Shown piece by piece: positions 27,543 to 37,595 of a stretch of DNA of 64,000 bases. The notes below the pieces were generated by a model. It saw only the letters and a list, made by a program, of their open reading frames with translations. It made no database searches and had not been told where the DNA came from. The stretch lies in NCBI RefSeq assembly GCF_004307995.1, contig NZ_SIRE01000002.1, positions 186,001-250,000 of the forward strand. Direction: 5' to 3'. Each line of letters begins with the position of its first letter. Positions within the stretch are counted from its first letter, which is position 1. The DNA is from Paenibacillus thalictri (lineage in GTDB: Bacteria; Bacillota; Bacilli; Paenibacillales; NBRC-103111). Both the position numbers and the translations under genes were made by a program.

Positions 27543-28208
27543 ATGATTGAATATTTGTCAAAAGTTCAGTTGTTCTCCCAGTTAAATGAGCATCAGCTTA
27601 ACGCAATCGCGAGCATTTGCATGAAACGAACGTTTAAAGTCGGCACGGTTTTGTTTCACGAAAAAGAGCTTGGCGATGCTTTTTACATCGTGTTTACAGG
27701 ATCTGTCAAGATATACACTTCGTCCAGCGCCGGTGAAGAAAAAATATTGACGCTGGCCAAAGCCGGCGACAGTTTCGGGGAGCTGTCCCTGATCGACGGA
27801 AAACCCCGCTCCGCTTCGGCACAAACATTAGAAGACAGCACACTGCTTACATTAACCGCCAAAAATTTCCTCGACTTGCTGAAAAACCACTTTGATATCA
27901 GCCTCTGTATCATGCAAGAGTTATGCCAGCGTCTGCGGGACACTAACCAGCATGTATACGACCTTACTTTCCTTGACGCCAGAACACGTGTGATTAAAAA
28001 CCTGATCAAACTCGCCAACAAAAACGGCACTCGCCAAGGCAACGTCATCTCGATCCGCATGACCTTAAATTACGACGAGTTGTCGCAAATGGCCGGCGTG
28101 CAGAAACCGATCCTCATGCAAGTGATGAGAGATTTGAATGAAAAGCAGATTCTCGCCTTCGTCGGACAGGAAATGAGGCTTGATCTAGCCAAGCTGCGCG
28201 GCGGTTGA
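27543..28208 (+). CDS. Crp/Fnr-family transcriptional regulator
   Basis: 221 residues. An N-terminal cyclic-nucleotide-binding-fold domain (about 5-120: GTVLFHEKELGDAFYIVFTGSVKIY ... GDSFGELSLIDGKPRSASAQ) is followed by the dimerisation helix and a Crp-type winged helix (about 145-218, LNYDELSQMAGVQKPILMQVMRDL). The Fnr-type cysteine cluster is absent, so it is not an Fe-S oxygen sensor of the E. coli kind. The ligand is unknown. It is divergent from hemL and convergent with hemY, which makes heme genes plausible targets. AGGAG precedes the ATG. Confidence 0.9.
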   Translation: MIEYLSKVQLFSQLNEHQLNAIASICMKRTFKVGTVLFHEKELGDAFYIVFTGSVKIYTSSSAGEEKILTLAKAGDSFGELSLIDGKPRSASAQTLEDSTLLTLTAKNFLDLLKNHFDISLCIMQELCQRLRDTNQHVYDLTFLDARTRVIKNLIKLANKNGTRQGNVISIRMTLNYDELSQMAGVQKPILMQVMRDLNEKQILAFVGQEMRLDLAKLRGG

Positions 28209-28226
28209 CGGCTCGGTTCAATCCCC

Positions 28227-29678
28227 TTAACCGTTCTGCGTGTTCCGTTTCAGCTCTGCCAGCACATCCGCTGCGGCCTCTTTGCCTTGGCGGACACAAT
28301 CCGGCAATCCGACGCCATGAAAAGCCGCTCCTGTCGTAAACACGCCCGGCATCGCCTCTGCGAGCTGCGCTCTCCACCGTTTGACGCGCTCAAGATGCCC
28401 GACCGGATACTGCGGCATCGATTTATGCAGCGGCGTAATTTCATGCAATATCGGCTCCGCCGTAATGCCCATAATTTTAGCCACGTCTTTACGCACCGCC
28501 CGGACAAGCTCCTCTTCGCTTAAATGCAGCCATCTGTCGTCGCCGGAGCGTCCGACATAACAGCGAAGCAGCACCTTCCCTTTCGGCGCGGTGTGCAGCC
28601 ATTTGACCGATGTCCACGTACAAGCCGTTATGAACCTTCCCTCTTTGCGAGGGATGACAAAACCGCTGCCGTCAAACGATGTATTCAAATCTTTTTCGTT
28701 ATAGGCGAGCACCACGTTAACGACCGAAACATTTTCCATGTCCCTCAGCATCTCTATGCCAGGCACGTGCGCCAGCACTTCAGCGATGGCATAAGACGGC
28801 AGCGCAATGACAACGGAATCCGCAAGCTGGCTTTCGCCGTTAGCGTAAAGCACCCTGTAGCCGTTCCCTTCCCTCCGCACGGAGGACACTCCGCATTCGC
28901 CGATAAGCCGGATGTCCTGCAGCTCCTTAAGCAGACCGGCGACCAATGTCTGCAGCCCTTTTTTAAACGACAAGAAGACGCTGTTCCGGGCAACCTCCGG
29001 CAGCGTTTTGCTTTCTTCGGAACCCGACTTTTTGCTTTGCATCATGCCGAGAATCAGGCTGCGGTGTTTTTGCTCCAAAGAACGGAATTGCGGGAATGTC
29101 GCTTTCACGCTCAAATCAAACGTGTTGCCCGCATAAATGCCGGCGAGCAGCGGTTCTGCGATGTGTTCAAGCACATCGCGGCCAAGCCGCCGTTCCAAGA
29201 AGTGGCCCAGCGACTCATCGCTGGGATCAGTGCGCCGCGGCAGCACAAGATCAAGCGCCGCCCTCATTTTCCCTGCAAAAGACAGCAGTCCCGTCTTCAT
29301 AAACGGCCCCATCGCCGTCGGAATGCCGAGAACCAGACCCGGGGGCATCGGATGCAGCTTGCCGCCAAGCAGAATGTATGTCTTTTTCGCTTCGGGATTC
29401 GTATGAGTCAGCTCATCCTCCAAGCCCAGGTCGCGAATCAGGTCGATGATCGCCAGCTTGCGCGCCAGGAAGGAATCCGGCCCTTTTTCGAACACGAAAC
29501 CTTCCCGCTCCAAGGTGTTGATTTTACCGCCGAATTTGCCGCTTTTCTCCACTACCGTGATGTCCAGCGGCATTCCTTGTTCCTGCGCCATTTTTTTGGC
29601 GTAAAAAGCGGTGCTTAAGCCGGTAATCCCTCCACCGATGACGACTAACGATTTGCTTTGCGCCGCCGATGTTTCCAT
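28227..29678 (-). CDS. hemY: Coproporphyrinogen III / protoporphyrinogen oxidase
   Basis: FAD enzyme (HemY/CgoX) that oxidises coproporphyrinogen III to coproporphyrin III in the Gram-positive heme route. 483 residues: dinucleotide-binding GGGITGLSTAF, VVEKSGKFGGKI, KGPDSFLARK, and the C-terminal FAD motif TTGAAFHGVGLPDCVRQG. GAGGAG precedes its ATG, 8 nt after hemH stops. Third gene of hemE-hemH-hemY. Confidence 0.93.
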   Translation of the reverse strand: METSAAQSKSLVVIGGGITGLSTAFYAKKMAQEQGMPLDITVVEKSGKFGGKINTLEREGFVFEKGPDSFLARKLAIIDLIRDLGLEDELTHTNPEAKKTYILLGGKLHPMPPGLVLGIPTAMGPFMKTGLLSFAGKMRAALDLVLPRRTDPSDESLGHFLERRLGRDVLEHIAEPLLAGIYAGNTFDLSVKATFPQFRSLEQKHRSLILGMMQSKKSGSEESKTLPEVARNSVFLSFKKGLQTLVAGLLKELQDIRLIGECGVSSVRREGNGYRVLYANGESQLADSVVIALPSYAIAEVLAHVPGIEMLRDMENVSVVNVVLAYNEKDLNTSFDGSGFVIPRKEGRFITACTWTSVKWLHTAPKGKVLLRCYVGRSGDDRWLHLSEEELVRAVRKDVAKIMGITAEPILHEITPLHKSMPQYPVGHLERVKRWRAQLAEAMPGVFTTGAAFHGVGLPDCVRQGKEAAADVLAELKRNTQNG

Positions 29679-29685
29679 AAGCTCC

Positions 29686-30621
29686 TCATTTCCCTTCCAG
29701 CTGTGAGTAAACGACCTCAGCCAATGTTTCCATGTAAAGCGGGTCCGTATTTAACGATTCTGTCCGCTCCAAGCGGATGCCCAGTTCTTTGGCCACAGAT
29801 TGGCATTCAATATCGATATCGTACAATACTTCCAAATGGTCGGACACAAAACCGATCGGACAAATCAGCACGTTCTCCACGTTTTCTTCCTTCTTCACCG
29901 TTGCCAGCACATCCAAAATATCGGGGCCCAGCCAAGGCGTTGCCGTCTGCCCTGCGCTTTGCCAGCCGAACTGCCACGACGTTACGCCTGTCCGCTCGGC
30001 GATCGCCTTGGACGTTTCCAAGAGCTGCTCGGGATAAGGATCTTTCATCTCCAAAATTTTCTCAGGCAAGCTATGTGCTGTGAAAATCACGCGAACTTGT
30101 TCGCGGGAAATGCCGGCGAACCGCTCCAAAGCAGTATTAACCCGGCGGACCAGCGCCTCAATCAGCTGCGGATGCAAGTGATAACTTTTCACAAAGCTGA
30201 TCTTCAGGCCGTGCTCATCGGCTTTTTCCTGGGCCCGTTTGATGTAGCCGCCTACGCTCATGACCGAATAATGCGGGGCAAGTACAACCCCTACAGCTTG
30301 CGTAATGCCGTCTTTGGCCATCTGCTCCACGCCGTCTTCGATAAACGGAGAAGCGTGCTTCAAACCTTGGTAGCACTTGAACTGAAGGTCCGGGTAAGCG
30401 GAGTTCAACTGCTCTTCCAGCGCGGCAACCTGTTTGTTCGTATTTTCGCGCAGCGGGAAAAATCCTCCGACGATCGCTTCGTATCGGCTTTGCAGCGTGT
30501 CCAGCTGCTCCGGTGTCGGCGGATGCCCTCTCCTGATATGTGTATAATAAGCCTCGACCTGGTCCAGGCTCTCCGGTGTACCGTATGACATGACAAGCAC
30601 GCCAATTGTTTTCTTTTCCAT
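29686..30621 (-). CDS. hemH: Coproporphyrin ferrochelatase
   Basis: Inserts Fe2+ into coproporphyrin III (CpfC). 311 residues with MSYGTPESLDQVEAYYTHIRRG at the N-terminus, the metal-site His in FTAHSLPEKI, and a C-terminal CPIGFVSDHLEVLYDID block whose His/Glu complete the family active site. The start is 1 nt past the hemE stop, so translation is likely coupled. Second gene of hemE-hemH-hemY. Confidence 0.95.
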   Translation of the reverse strand: MEKKTIGVLVMSYGTPESLDQVEAYYTHIRRGHPPTPEQLDTLQSRYEAIVGGFFPLRENTNKQVAALEEQLNSAYPDLQFKCYQGLKHASPFIEDGVEQMAKDGITQAVGVVLAPHYSVMSVGGYIKRAQEKADEHGLKISFVKSYHLHPQLIEALVRRVNTALERFAGISREQVRVIFTAHSLPEKILEMKDPYPEQLLETSKAIAERTGVTSWQFGWQSAGQTATPWLGPDILDVLATVKKEENVENVLICPIGFVSDHLEVLYDIDIECQSVAKELGIRLERTESLNTDPLYMETLAEVVYSQLEGK

Positions 30622-30622
30622 G

Positions 30623-31732
30623 TTACACCCCGCTCTTTTGTACAGCGCCGCCGGTTCTCTCAGCCAGCGCAGTCCGAGAATATTCGTGTATATAATCTGT
30701 GAGCTCTTTCAGCTTATCCAGCGACGCTTCCGGGAACAGGCCGTGTCCGAGATTAAAAATGTAGCCCGGCTGCTCAATCCCCTGGTCGATGATCGCTTTG
30801 GCATGTTCCTGAATGACGTTCATTGGGGCGGTCAAAATGTAAGGGTCCAGGTTCCCCTGCACCGCAAAACGCTCGCCTACACGACGGCGGCCTTCGCCGA
30901 TCGACACCCGCCAGTCCAGTCCGATCACGTCCGCCTCCAGATGGCGCAACGATGGAAGAAGTTCGCCCGAGCTGACGCCGGGGAAATAAATTTTCGGCTG
31001 CGGCAAATGAGACAAACCTTTGAAAATCCGGGTGATGGTCGGCAGCACATATTTCTCAAAATCATGCGGCGCCAGCGCGCCCACCCAGCTGTCAAACAGC
31101 TGAACCGCTTTGGCTCCGGCAGCAATATGCGACTTCAAATAGGTGATGACCATATCGCCCAGCTTGTCCATCAGCGCAAACCATACCTCCGGCTCGCTGT
31201 ACATCATCGTTTTGGTGCGGATGTAGCTTTTGGAAGGTTTTCCTTCGATCAGGTAGCTGGCGATCGTAAAAGGCGCGCCGGCAAATGTAATCAGCGGAAC
31301 CTTCAGCTCTGCCGCCAATATTTCAATCGTTTTGATCACGTGGCTTAAATCTTGTTCTACATCAATCGGTTTAAGGCTTGCGACATCTTGCGCCGTACGA
31401 ATCGGCTCATCGATGACCGGGCCGATATTTTTCACAATATCGAATTTGATGCCAAGCGATGCAACCGGGTTCATAATATCCGAATATAAAATCGCCGCAT
31501 CGACGCCGAGTTTGTTGACCGGCATCATCGTCACTTCGGCCGCAAGCTCCGGCTGCTGACAAATTTCGAGAAGCGAGTATTTCTCTTTGATTTTGCGATA
31601 GTCCGGGTCGTATCTCCCTGCTTGCCGCATGTACCATACCGGCAGCGTATCTACCTGCTGCTTTTTGCAAGCTCGTAAAAATGTATCGTTCATACTCACG
31701 CAACACGCCTCATTTCCGTTAATTCCTGCCAT
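30623..31732 (-). CDS. hemE: Uroporphyrinogen decarboxylase
   Basis: Removes four carboxyl groups from uroporphyrinogen III to give coproporphyrinogen III. The core has all family marks: PVWYMRQAGRYDPDYRKIKE, DAAILYSDIMNP, FAGAPFTIASYLIEG, FDSWVGAL, GLDWRVSIGEGRRR, QGNLDP and FNLGHGLFPEA. Start choice is open: the ATG at 31732 has GGGGAG 6 nt upstream, while the ATG at 31693 gives a length nearer other HemE proteins but has a weak ribosome site. It leads the hemE-hemH-hemY unit, downstream of a minisatellite. Confidence 0.93.
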   Translation of the reverse strand: MAGINGNEACCVSMNDTFLRACKKQQVDTLPVWYMRQAGRYDPDYRKIKEKYSLLEICQQPELAAEVTMMPVNKLGVDAAILYSDIMNPVASLGIKFDIVKNIGPVIDEPIRTAQDVASLKPIDVEQDLSHVIKTIEILAAELKVPLITFAGAPFTIASYLIEGKPSKSYIRTKTMMYSEPEVWFALMDKLGDMVITYLKSHIAAGAKAVQLFDSWVGALAPHDFEKYVLPTITRIFKGLSHLPQPKIYFPGVSSGELLPSLRHLEADVIGLDWRVSIGEGRRRVGERFAVQGNLDPYILTAPMNVIQEHAKAIIDQGIEQPGYIFNLGHGLFPEASLDKLKELTDYIHEYSRTALAERTGGAVQKSGV

Positions 31733-31877
31733 TCCATACTCCCCATTATGCCCTACTTTCATGCACGCAACAACCGGGTTAGCCACGGACAATCCGACAA
31801 ATCTGTGGCACATCATGCCCCCCTCAATCCCCCAAGGGGGACTCCCGGGCGTTCAGGCACCCCGGGACCCCGCATGC

Positions 31878-32455
31878 ACGGCGCGACTATGTGCCTCGAG
31901 CTCGCGCATTCGTTGCGCCTGGCCATCGCTAGCGCTTGGCCTTGGCGCAACTGCGCTTACTCGCGTGGATGCGCGGCGCGGCGACGTGCCTCGGGTTCGC
32001 GCATTGTTGCGCCTGGCCATCTGGCGCTTGGCCTTGGCGCAACTGCGCTTACTGCGGCGCGTGGATGTGGGGCGCGGCGGCGTGCCTCGGACTCGCGCAT
32101 TGTTGCGCCTGGCCATTGCTCACGCTTGGCCTTAGCGCAACTGCGCTTACTACGGCGCGTGGATGTGGGGCGCGGCGGTGTGCCTCGGGTTCGCGCATTG
32201 TTGCGCCTGGCCATCGCTCACGCTTGGCCTTAGCGCAACTGCGCTTACTGCGGCGCGTGGATGCACGGCGCGGCGGTGTGCCTCGGGTTCGCGCATTGTT
32301 GCGCCTGGCCATCGCTCACGCTTGGCCTTAGCGCAACTGCGCTTACTGCGGCTCGTGGATGCACGGCGCGGCGGTGTGCCTCGGGTTCGCGCATTGTTGC
32401 GCCTGGCCATCGCTAGCGCTTGGCCTTGGCGCAACTGCGCTTGCTGCTTCTCTTC
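31878..32455. repeat. Six-copy GC-rich minisatellite (95-98 bp unit)
   Basis: Six direct copies, their shared GTGCCTCG(G/A) landmark at 31891, 31986, 32082, 32180, 32278 and 32376. Spacing is 95, 96, 98, 98, 98. Each unit holds a strong hairpin (TTGCGCC-tGGCC ... GGCC-ttGGCGCAA) and a short GCGCA/TGCGC palindrome. Both strands stay open in several frames, but the encoded Arg/Ala-rich strings have no ribosome site and no sequence constraint beyond the repeat, so I do not call a gene. It lies between the hemB terminator and hemE. Confidence 0.92.
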
Positions 32456-32465
32456 GGCCGACATA

Positions 32466-32506
32466 TGAAAAAGCTCTGAAAACCCCTAACGGGTTCAGAG
32501 CTTTTA
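32466..32506 (-). terminator. Terminator of the hemAXCDB operon
   Basis: AAGCTCTGAA pairs with TTCAGAGCTT around an 11- to 13-nt loop, with five T following on the minus strand. It lies about 45 nt past hemB. Confidence 0.85.
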
Positions 32507-32552
32507 TATTTTGACGGTGGGCTTTGCTAAAACCAAACCGAACCGAACTACC

Positions 32553-33545
32553 TTAATCTTTCAGCCAGCGGGCGATGTCTTTTGCGAAATAAGTGATGAT
32601 CAAATCTGCGCCGGCGCGTTTGAAGCCGATCATGGTTTCGAGCACAACCGTTTTTTCATCGATCCAGCCTCTTTCGGCTGCGGCTTTCACCATCGAGTAT
32701 TCGGCGCTGACGTTGTAAGCGACAAGCGGCAGGTCAAAATTTTCTTTGACCGCGCGGATCACGTCAAGGTAAGCGAGCGCCGGTTTGACCATCAGCATAT
32801 CGGCGCCTTCGACGACATCGGATTCCGCCTCGCGAATCGCTTCGCGAATATTGGCCGGGTCCATCTGATACGTCTTGCGGTCGCCGAACTGCGGTGTCGA
32901 ATGAGCGGCATCGCGGAACGGACCGTAAAACGACGATGCGAATTTGACCGAATAACTCATGATCGGCACGTTTTCGAAGCCGGCTTCGTCAAGTCCTTGA
33001 CGAATGGCGTATACAAATCCGTCCATCATGTTGGACGGGGCGATGATGTCCGCGCCTGCTTCGGCCTGCGAAACGGCTGTTTTGACAAGCAGCTCCAGCG
33101 AAGCGTCGTTCACCACGTCGGCGCAACCTTTATGTTCGTCGTAATGCACGACGCCGCAGTGGCCGTGATCGGTAAATTGGCAGAGACACGTATCGGCGAC
33201 GATTAACAGATTCGGCTGCAGCTCCTTGATTTTGCGGGAAGCCTTCTGTACGATGCCGTTTGGATCGTAAGCCGAGGAGCCTTTGGCATCTTTTGTTTCC
33301 GGCACGCCGAATAACAAAATCGCTTGAATGCCCAGCGCTGCCACTTCGGCCAGCTCGCTTTCCAGCAAATCCAAAGAATAATGATACACGCCCGGCATGG
33401 ACGGGATCTCTTCTTTAATATTCGTGCCGTGAGTGACAAAAATCGGATATATAAGATCGTTGACGGAAACGCTTGTTTCCCTTACTAAATTGCGCAGCGC
33501 CTGCGAGCTCCGCAGTCTGCGGTTACGGACATGGGGAAAACTCAT
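32553..33545 (-). CDS. hemB: Delta-aminolevulinic acid dehydratase (porphobilinogen synthase)
   Basis: Condenses two 5-aminolevulinates into porphobilinogen. About 330 residues, TIM barrel, with the zinc-type cysteine cluster [14 protein letters not shown] and both active-site lysines ([15 protein letters not shown] and [10 protein letters not shown]). ATG at 33545 is preferred over the GTG at 33554 because AAGGTG then lies 6 nt upstream. Last gene of the hemA operon. Confidence 0.96.
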   Translation of the reverse strand: MSFPHVRNRRLRSSQALRNLVRETSVSVNDLIYPIFVTHGTNIKEEIPSMPGVYHYSLDLLESELAEVAALGIQAILLFGVPETKDAKGSSAYDPNGIVQKASRKIKELQPNLLIVADTCLCQFTDHGHCGVVHYDEHKGCADVVNDASLELLVKTAVSQAEAGADIIAPSNMMDGFVYAIRQGLDEAGFENVPIMSYSVKFASSFYGPFRDAAHSTPQFGDRKTYQMDPANIREAIREAESDVVEGADMLMVKPALAYLDVIRAVKENFDLPLVAYNVSAEYSMVKAAAERGWIDEKTVVLETMIGFKRAGADLIITYFAKDIARWLKD

Positions 33546-33555
33546 TGCAATCACC

Positions 33556-35088
33556 TTATTTCTGTTGGATTAGCCGGTCGACCAGCGACCGGACCGTCGC
33601 TTCGTCAGCGACGTATTTGACGTTTAGACCGGCATTTCGCGCCGTTTCGGCGGTCAACGGCCCGATGCAGGCGACTTCGCATCCGGCCATCAATTCGAGC
33701 GGGCTTTCTACGCCAAGCTGCTCTAAAGCTTTAAGCAAATTGGTTACGGTAGACGAGCTGGTGAACGAAATGATATGAAGCGCCTTCTGCTTCAACAGCT
33801 CAATGACTTCTTCGCCGCCATCGGTAGATACGACGTTTTCGTAAATGTCGATTTCATCGACAGCAAGGCCAAGCTCGGCCAGTTCGTTCGGCAGCACATC
33901 ACGCGCGATGTCGGCTGTAGGCAGCAGCGCCTTCTGCCCCGGCTTCAGCTCCGGCTTGATCGACTCCAGCAGCCCTTCGGCCTGGAATTTGGAAGGCAGC
34001 TGCTCGCACAGCAGCCCCCGTTCCTCAAGCGCTTCGGCGGTCTTTGGACCAACTGCGGCAATCCGCGCTTTATTCATCGTACGGATATCGATCCGCAGCT
34101 CCTTCAACCGGTCGAAGAAAAAGCTAACACCATTTACACTTGTAAACAGCACCCAATCGTATTCGGCGAGCCGGCGCAAAGCATCGTCGCGTTTTTGCTG
34201 TTCAGCCTCGGAGCTAGGCGGCTGCAGCCGGATCACCGGAAATTCCACCGGCTCCCCGCCCAGCTCTTCGACCATCGCGCTGAGCTCGCTGGCTTGGCTG
34301 CGGGCCCGGGTGACAAGCACCCTTTTGCCAAAAAGCGGCTTTTTCTCGACCCAGGCTAACTTTTCTCTCAGCCGGACAACCTCCCCGACAATCGTAACGG
34401 CAGGAGATTGAAAGTTCGCCGCACGCACCTTCTCCAAAATATCGGCCAACGTCCCCGTGATGGTTTCCTGCTCCATCCACGTTCCCCAACGGATCAGCGC
34501 CACCGGCGTATCGGGCGGCTTGCCCCATTTCATCAGCTCGGTCGTAATCGTCTCGAGGTTGGCGACACCCATCAGGAAAATAATTGTTCCGGAGGCTCCC
34601 GCCAAATTTTCATAATTGACCGCAGTGTACGTTTTGTTCTTATATTCATGGCCCGTCACAATGGAAAACGACGATGTAAAATCGCGGTGCGTCACCGGAA
34701 TGCCGGCATACGCCGGTACGGAAATCGCAGACGTAATGCCCGGAACAATTTCAAAAGGCACCCCGTTCTCAGCAAGCAGCTCCGCTTCTTCCCCGACCCG
34801 GCCGAAAACGCTGGGGTCCCCGCCCTTCAGACGGGTTACCGTTTTGCCTTGCAGCGCAAGATCGACCAGCAGCTGGTTGATTTCGTTTTGTTTCAGCATA
34901 TGTTTGTCAGGCAGCTTGCCGACAAATATTTTTTCCGCTCCGGGCTTCAGATGCTTGAGCAGTCTGGGACTGGCAAGACGATCGTAAACAATAACATCGC
35001 AGCGCTGGATTGCCTCCAAACCACGCAATGTAATTAATTTGGGATCGCCGGGTCCGGCTCCGACCAAATAAACGACACCTTTTTTCAA
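33556..35088 (-). CDS. cobA: Fused uroporphyrinogen-III C-methyltransferase / uroporphyrinogen-III synthase
   Basis: Bifunctional protein of about 510 residues. Residues 1-245 are SUMT (CobA): [32 protein letters not shown] and the [21 protein letters not shown] block; it methylates uroporphyrinogen III toward siroheme. Residues 255-510 are HemD, which closes hydroxymethylbilane to uroporphyrinogen III ([28 protein letters not shown] ... [10 protein letters not shown]). A TTG at 35097 overlaps the hemC stop, but the TTG at 35088 sits 9 nt from GAGGGG and is the better start. The fusion puts the branch point enzyme pair in one chain. Confidence 0.92.
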   Translation of the reverse strand: MKKGVVYLVGAGPGDPKLITLRGLEAIQRCDVIVYDRLASPRLLKHLKPGAEKIFVGKLPDKHMLKQNEINQLLVDLALQGKTVTRLKGGDPSVFGRVGEEAELLAENGVPFEIVPGITSAISVPAYAGIPVTHRDFTSSFSIVTGHEYKNKTYTAVNYENLAGASGTIIFLMGVANLETITTELMKWGKPPDTPVALIRWGTWMEQETITGTLADILEKVRAANFQSPAVTIVGEVVRLREKLAWVEKKPLFGKRVLVTRARSQASELSAMVEELGGEPVEFPVIRLQPPSSEAEQQKRDDALRRLAEYDWVLFTSVNGVSFFFDRLKELRIDIRTMNKARIAAVGPKTAEALEERGLLCEQLPSKFQAEGLLESIKPELKPGQKALLPTADIARDVLPNELAELGLAVDEIDIYENVVSTDGGEEVIELLKQKALHIISFTSSSTVTNLLKALEQLGVESPLELMAGCEVACIGPLTAETARNAGLNVKYVADEATVRSLVDRLIQQK

Positions 35089-35093
35089 CGGCT

Positions 35094-36026
35094 TCAACCC
35101 CTCACTTCGTTCAGCAGATCGGCTGCCCCTCTGTCAATCAGTTTATTGGCCAAAGCAATGCCTAGTTGTTCCGGCTCGATGCCTGTCATCGTTTCTTTCA
35201 GCATCTTCTCGCCGTCCGGTGAACCGACCATTCCCGTTAAACGGATGGTTTGACCGTCTTCCAGCAGTTCGGCATAAGCCCCGATCGGTACCTGGCAGCC
35301 TCCGTTCAAGCGGCCCAGAAAACCACGTTCAGCCGCAACTGCAAGTTCGGTTGACCGGTGATTGAAACGCGCCAGCAAATCCATGACGAATTTGTCGTCC
35401 GCACGGCATTCGATGGACAATGCGCCTTGACCGACCGCCGGCAAACATATTTCAGGCGGCAAAAAAGCTGTGATGCGATCCTCCCAGCCCATCCGGCGCA
35501 AACCGGCTGTAGCCAGCATAATCGCGTCGAAGCCTTCCGTCTCCAGCTTGCGCAACCGGGAATCGATGTTTCCGCGCACGGCTTCGATCCGCAGATCGGG
35601 CCGGTAATGCTGAATTTGGCAGCTGCGGCGCAAGCTGCTTGTCCCGACGAGCGCACCCTCCGGAAGCTCGTCCAATCCCCGACCATCCTTGGTGATCAAA
35701 CAATCCCGCGGATCCTCGCGTAACGGCACTGCGCCGATAACAAGCCCATCCGGCAGCACGGCCGGCATATCCTTCATGCTGTGAACCGCCAGATCGATTT
35801 CGCCGTCCAGCATGGCCTGCTCGATTTCCTTCACGAACAAACCTTTGCCGCCGACCTTCGACAACGTCACATCCAAAATACGGTCACCTTTGGTGACGAT
35901 TTTCTTTAATTCGAATTCGCATTCAATGCCGAAATCGCGGCATATCATTTGCAGCAGCTCCACTACCTGCCCTGTCTGCGTTAACGCCAAAGCGCTTTGT
36001 CTAGTACCCACAACAAGCTTGCGCAA
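35094..36026 (-). CDS. hemC: Hydroxymethylbilane synthase
   Basis: Joins four porphobilinogens into hydroxymethylbilane. 310 residues: [63 protein letters not shown], and the dipyrromethane-cofactor cysteine in [13 protein letters not shown]. The start is TTG at 36026, with AAGGGGGTG just upstream. It lies 19 nt after sirC and touches cobA-hemD. Confidence 0.96.
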   Translation of the reverse strand: MRKLVVGTRQSALALTQTGQVVELLQMICRDFGIECEFELKKIVTKGDRILDVTLSKVGGKGLFVKEIEQAMLDGEIDLAVHSMKDMPAVLPDGLVIGAVPLREDPRDCLITKDGRGLDELPEGALVGTSSLRRSCQIQHYRPDLRIEAVRGNIDSRLRKLETEGFDAIMLATAGLRRMGWEDRITAFLPPEICLPAVGQGALSIECRADDKFVMDLLARFNHRSTELAVAAERGFLGRLNGGCQVPIGAYAELLEDGQTIRLTGMVGSPDGEKMLKETMTGIEPEQLGIALANKLIDRGAADLLNEVRG

Positions 36027-36045
36027 GTCGGCACCCCCTTGTTCG

Positions 36046-36747
36046 TTAATCTGATTGTTGTTCCAGCCAAGCCGCCACTTCAGCAAACTTGTCCGGTGTC
36101 GGCTCCGAACCAATCATGGAAAATATTGTATGCCGCACCTTTTCCAGCTTGCCGGCTCGAATCAACGGCAAAAGCTCCCAGCCAAGCGCTTCTTTCATCA
36201 AAAGCCGGCGCCGGCCGGTCTCAGGTACAGTCTGCCGGATTTGTTTTCTGAGCGTTTCCAGGAACTCGATGTAACTTTCATATTCATCTCCGAACTGCTC
36301 GTCCAGCTCGCCTCGAATATGGGCCGATAAACCGGGGCTGGCTCCCGATGTGGATACGGCAATCACCAATTTCCCCCGCCGGACCGTCGCAGGCACAATA
36401 AATCCGCCTTCGCTTTCGCGTCCGGCGACGTTTACCAGCTTGCCGGCCGCTTCCGCATCCGCCGCCACCCGCAGATTAACCGCCTCTTGATCGGTTGCCG
36501 CAAACACCAGCGCAGCACCGCCCATCAGCGCTTGATGCCGCTCGCCGTAAGGCGATGCAATGAGATCTACGCGCCGCTCGCGATGCCATCGTTCCAATTG
36601 CGGAGTAAACGTCGGGCTGACGACAACAGGTAATGCGCCCGCTTCCAGCAGCGATGCTGTTTTCCGCTCGGCCACTTGCCCGCCGCCGATAACCAGACAT
36701 CTTTTATGAGTTAAATCCGCAAGCAGCGGATAATAGGCTTTGGACAT
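36046..36747 (-). CDS. sirC: Precorrin-2 dehydrogenase / sirohydrochlorin ferrochelatase-type protein
   Basis: NAD-dependent oxidation of precorrin-2 to sirohydrochlorin, on the siroheme branch. 233 residues matching the N-terminal half of CysG: Rossmann motif [76 protein letters not shown]. With the fused CobA downstream it supplies two of the siroheme steps. It is inserted between hemX and hemC in the hem operon. Confidence 0.92.
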   Translation of the reverse strand: MSKAYYPLLADLTHKRCLVIGGGQVAERKTASLLEAGALPVVVSPTFTPQLERWHRERRVDLIASPYGERHQALMGGAALVFAATDQEAVNLRVAADAEAAGKLVNVAGRESEGGFIVPATVRRGKLVIAVSTSGASPGLSAHIRGELDEQFGDEYESYIEFLETLRKQIRQTVPETGRRRLLMKEALGWELLPLIRAGKLEKVRHTIFSMIGSEPTPDKFAEVAAWLEQQSD

Positions 36748-36755
36748 CCGTTACT

Positions 36756-37577
36756 TCAGCCCCAACGATGAAATTGCGACACATTCGACACGGCAAAATT
36801 AATGAGTACAATCACAAACGCAGCTAAATTCCACTTAGCCAATTTATTCCCCGGCGTCTGCAGCGCTAGACGTTGAAACAAATAAAACAGGTACGCCGCC
36901 AGCACCACCCAAGAGTTGATGACCTTCGGGTCAAACAGCAGCCTGTAATCCCCCTCCAGCACGATCCACACTACGCCCAAGGCAAGACCCAGCATAAGCA
37001 GCGGCGCCCCGACAATGACCGATACGTAAGCGTAACGGTCCGTTTTCTCCAGGCTGGGCAGCCGCTTCACCGAACTTGTCCACTTTTTCCCCTTCAGTCT
37101 GCGGTGCAAATAAAGATGCATCCCCGAAAAAACGGCGGCGACGGCAAAAGCGGCATAACTGCAAATCGCCAAGCTGATATGGATAAATAATAACTCGTCG
37201 TTGATTTTCCATGATCCGAGCGTGGGTGACACTCCCGGGTTGCTGAAAAAATTAAGCGCCAGCACGGAAAATCCGATTAAATTGACTAGAAAAACGAATA
37301 ATTCGATACGGAAGATCCGGTTGATGATTAAACTGGCCGTCACCAATACCCATGACAGCATAAATAACGTCTCAAACACCGAGAAGGCGAAGAGCGATTT
37401 ATGCGACATCAAATTATATACCAAATAAACTGTCTGCAAACCCCAAACAAAAGAAAGCAACCCTGTTCCAATCCGTTTCGCTTCCCGGTTCGGCGAGGCG
37501 AAATCGGCAAAGTAAAACAGCAGGCTCAGGGCATATATATAAATAATGGCGTCGTACAGCCAGCTTTTTGTAATCAT
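36756..37577 (-). CDS. hemX: HemX / CcsA-like membrane protein
   Basis: 273 residues with about eight TM helices and the cytochrome c assembly (CcsA/ResC) fold. Conserved features: WGLQTVYL, SVFETLFMLSWVL, and His residues in LFIHISLAICSYAAFAVA and near the C-terminus (SQFHRWG). Known HemX lowers the HemA level in Bacillus; here it also follows hemA directly. GGGAGAGGTG precedes the ATG. Confidence 0.92.
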   Translation of the reverse strand: MITKSWLYDAIIYIYALSLLFYFADFASPNREAKRIGTGLLSFVWGLQTVYLVYNLMSHKSLFAFSVFETLFMLSWVLVTASLIINRIFRIELFVFLVNLIGFSVLALNFFSNPGVSPTLGSWKINDELLFIHISLAICSYAAFAVAAVFSGMHLYLHRRLKGKKWTSSVKRLPSLEKTDRYAYVSVIVGAPLLMLGLALGVVWIVLEGDYRLLFDPKVINSWVVLAAYLFYLFQRLALQTPGNKLAKWNLAAFVIVLINFAVSNVSQFHRWG

Positions 37578-37595
37578 GACACCTCTCCCAGACGC

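Noticed and set aside
32150..32464. Open frames through the minisatellite on both strands
   Set aside because: They are open because the unit is GC-rich; no ribosome site. The leftward one starts inside the tail of the hemB terminator.
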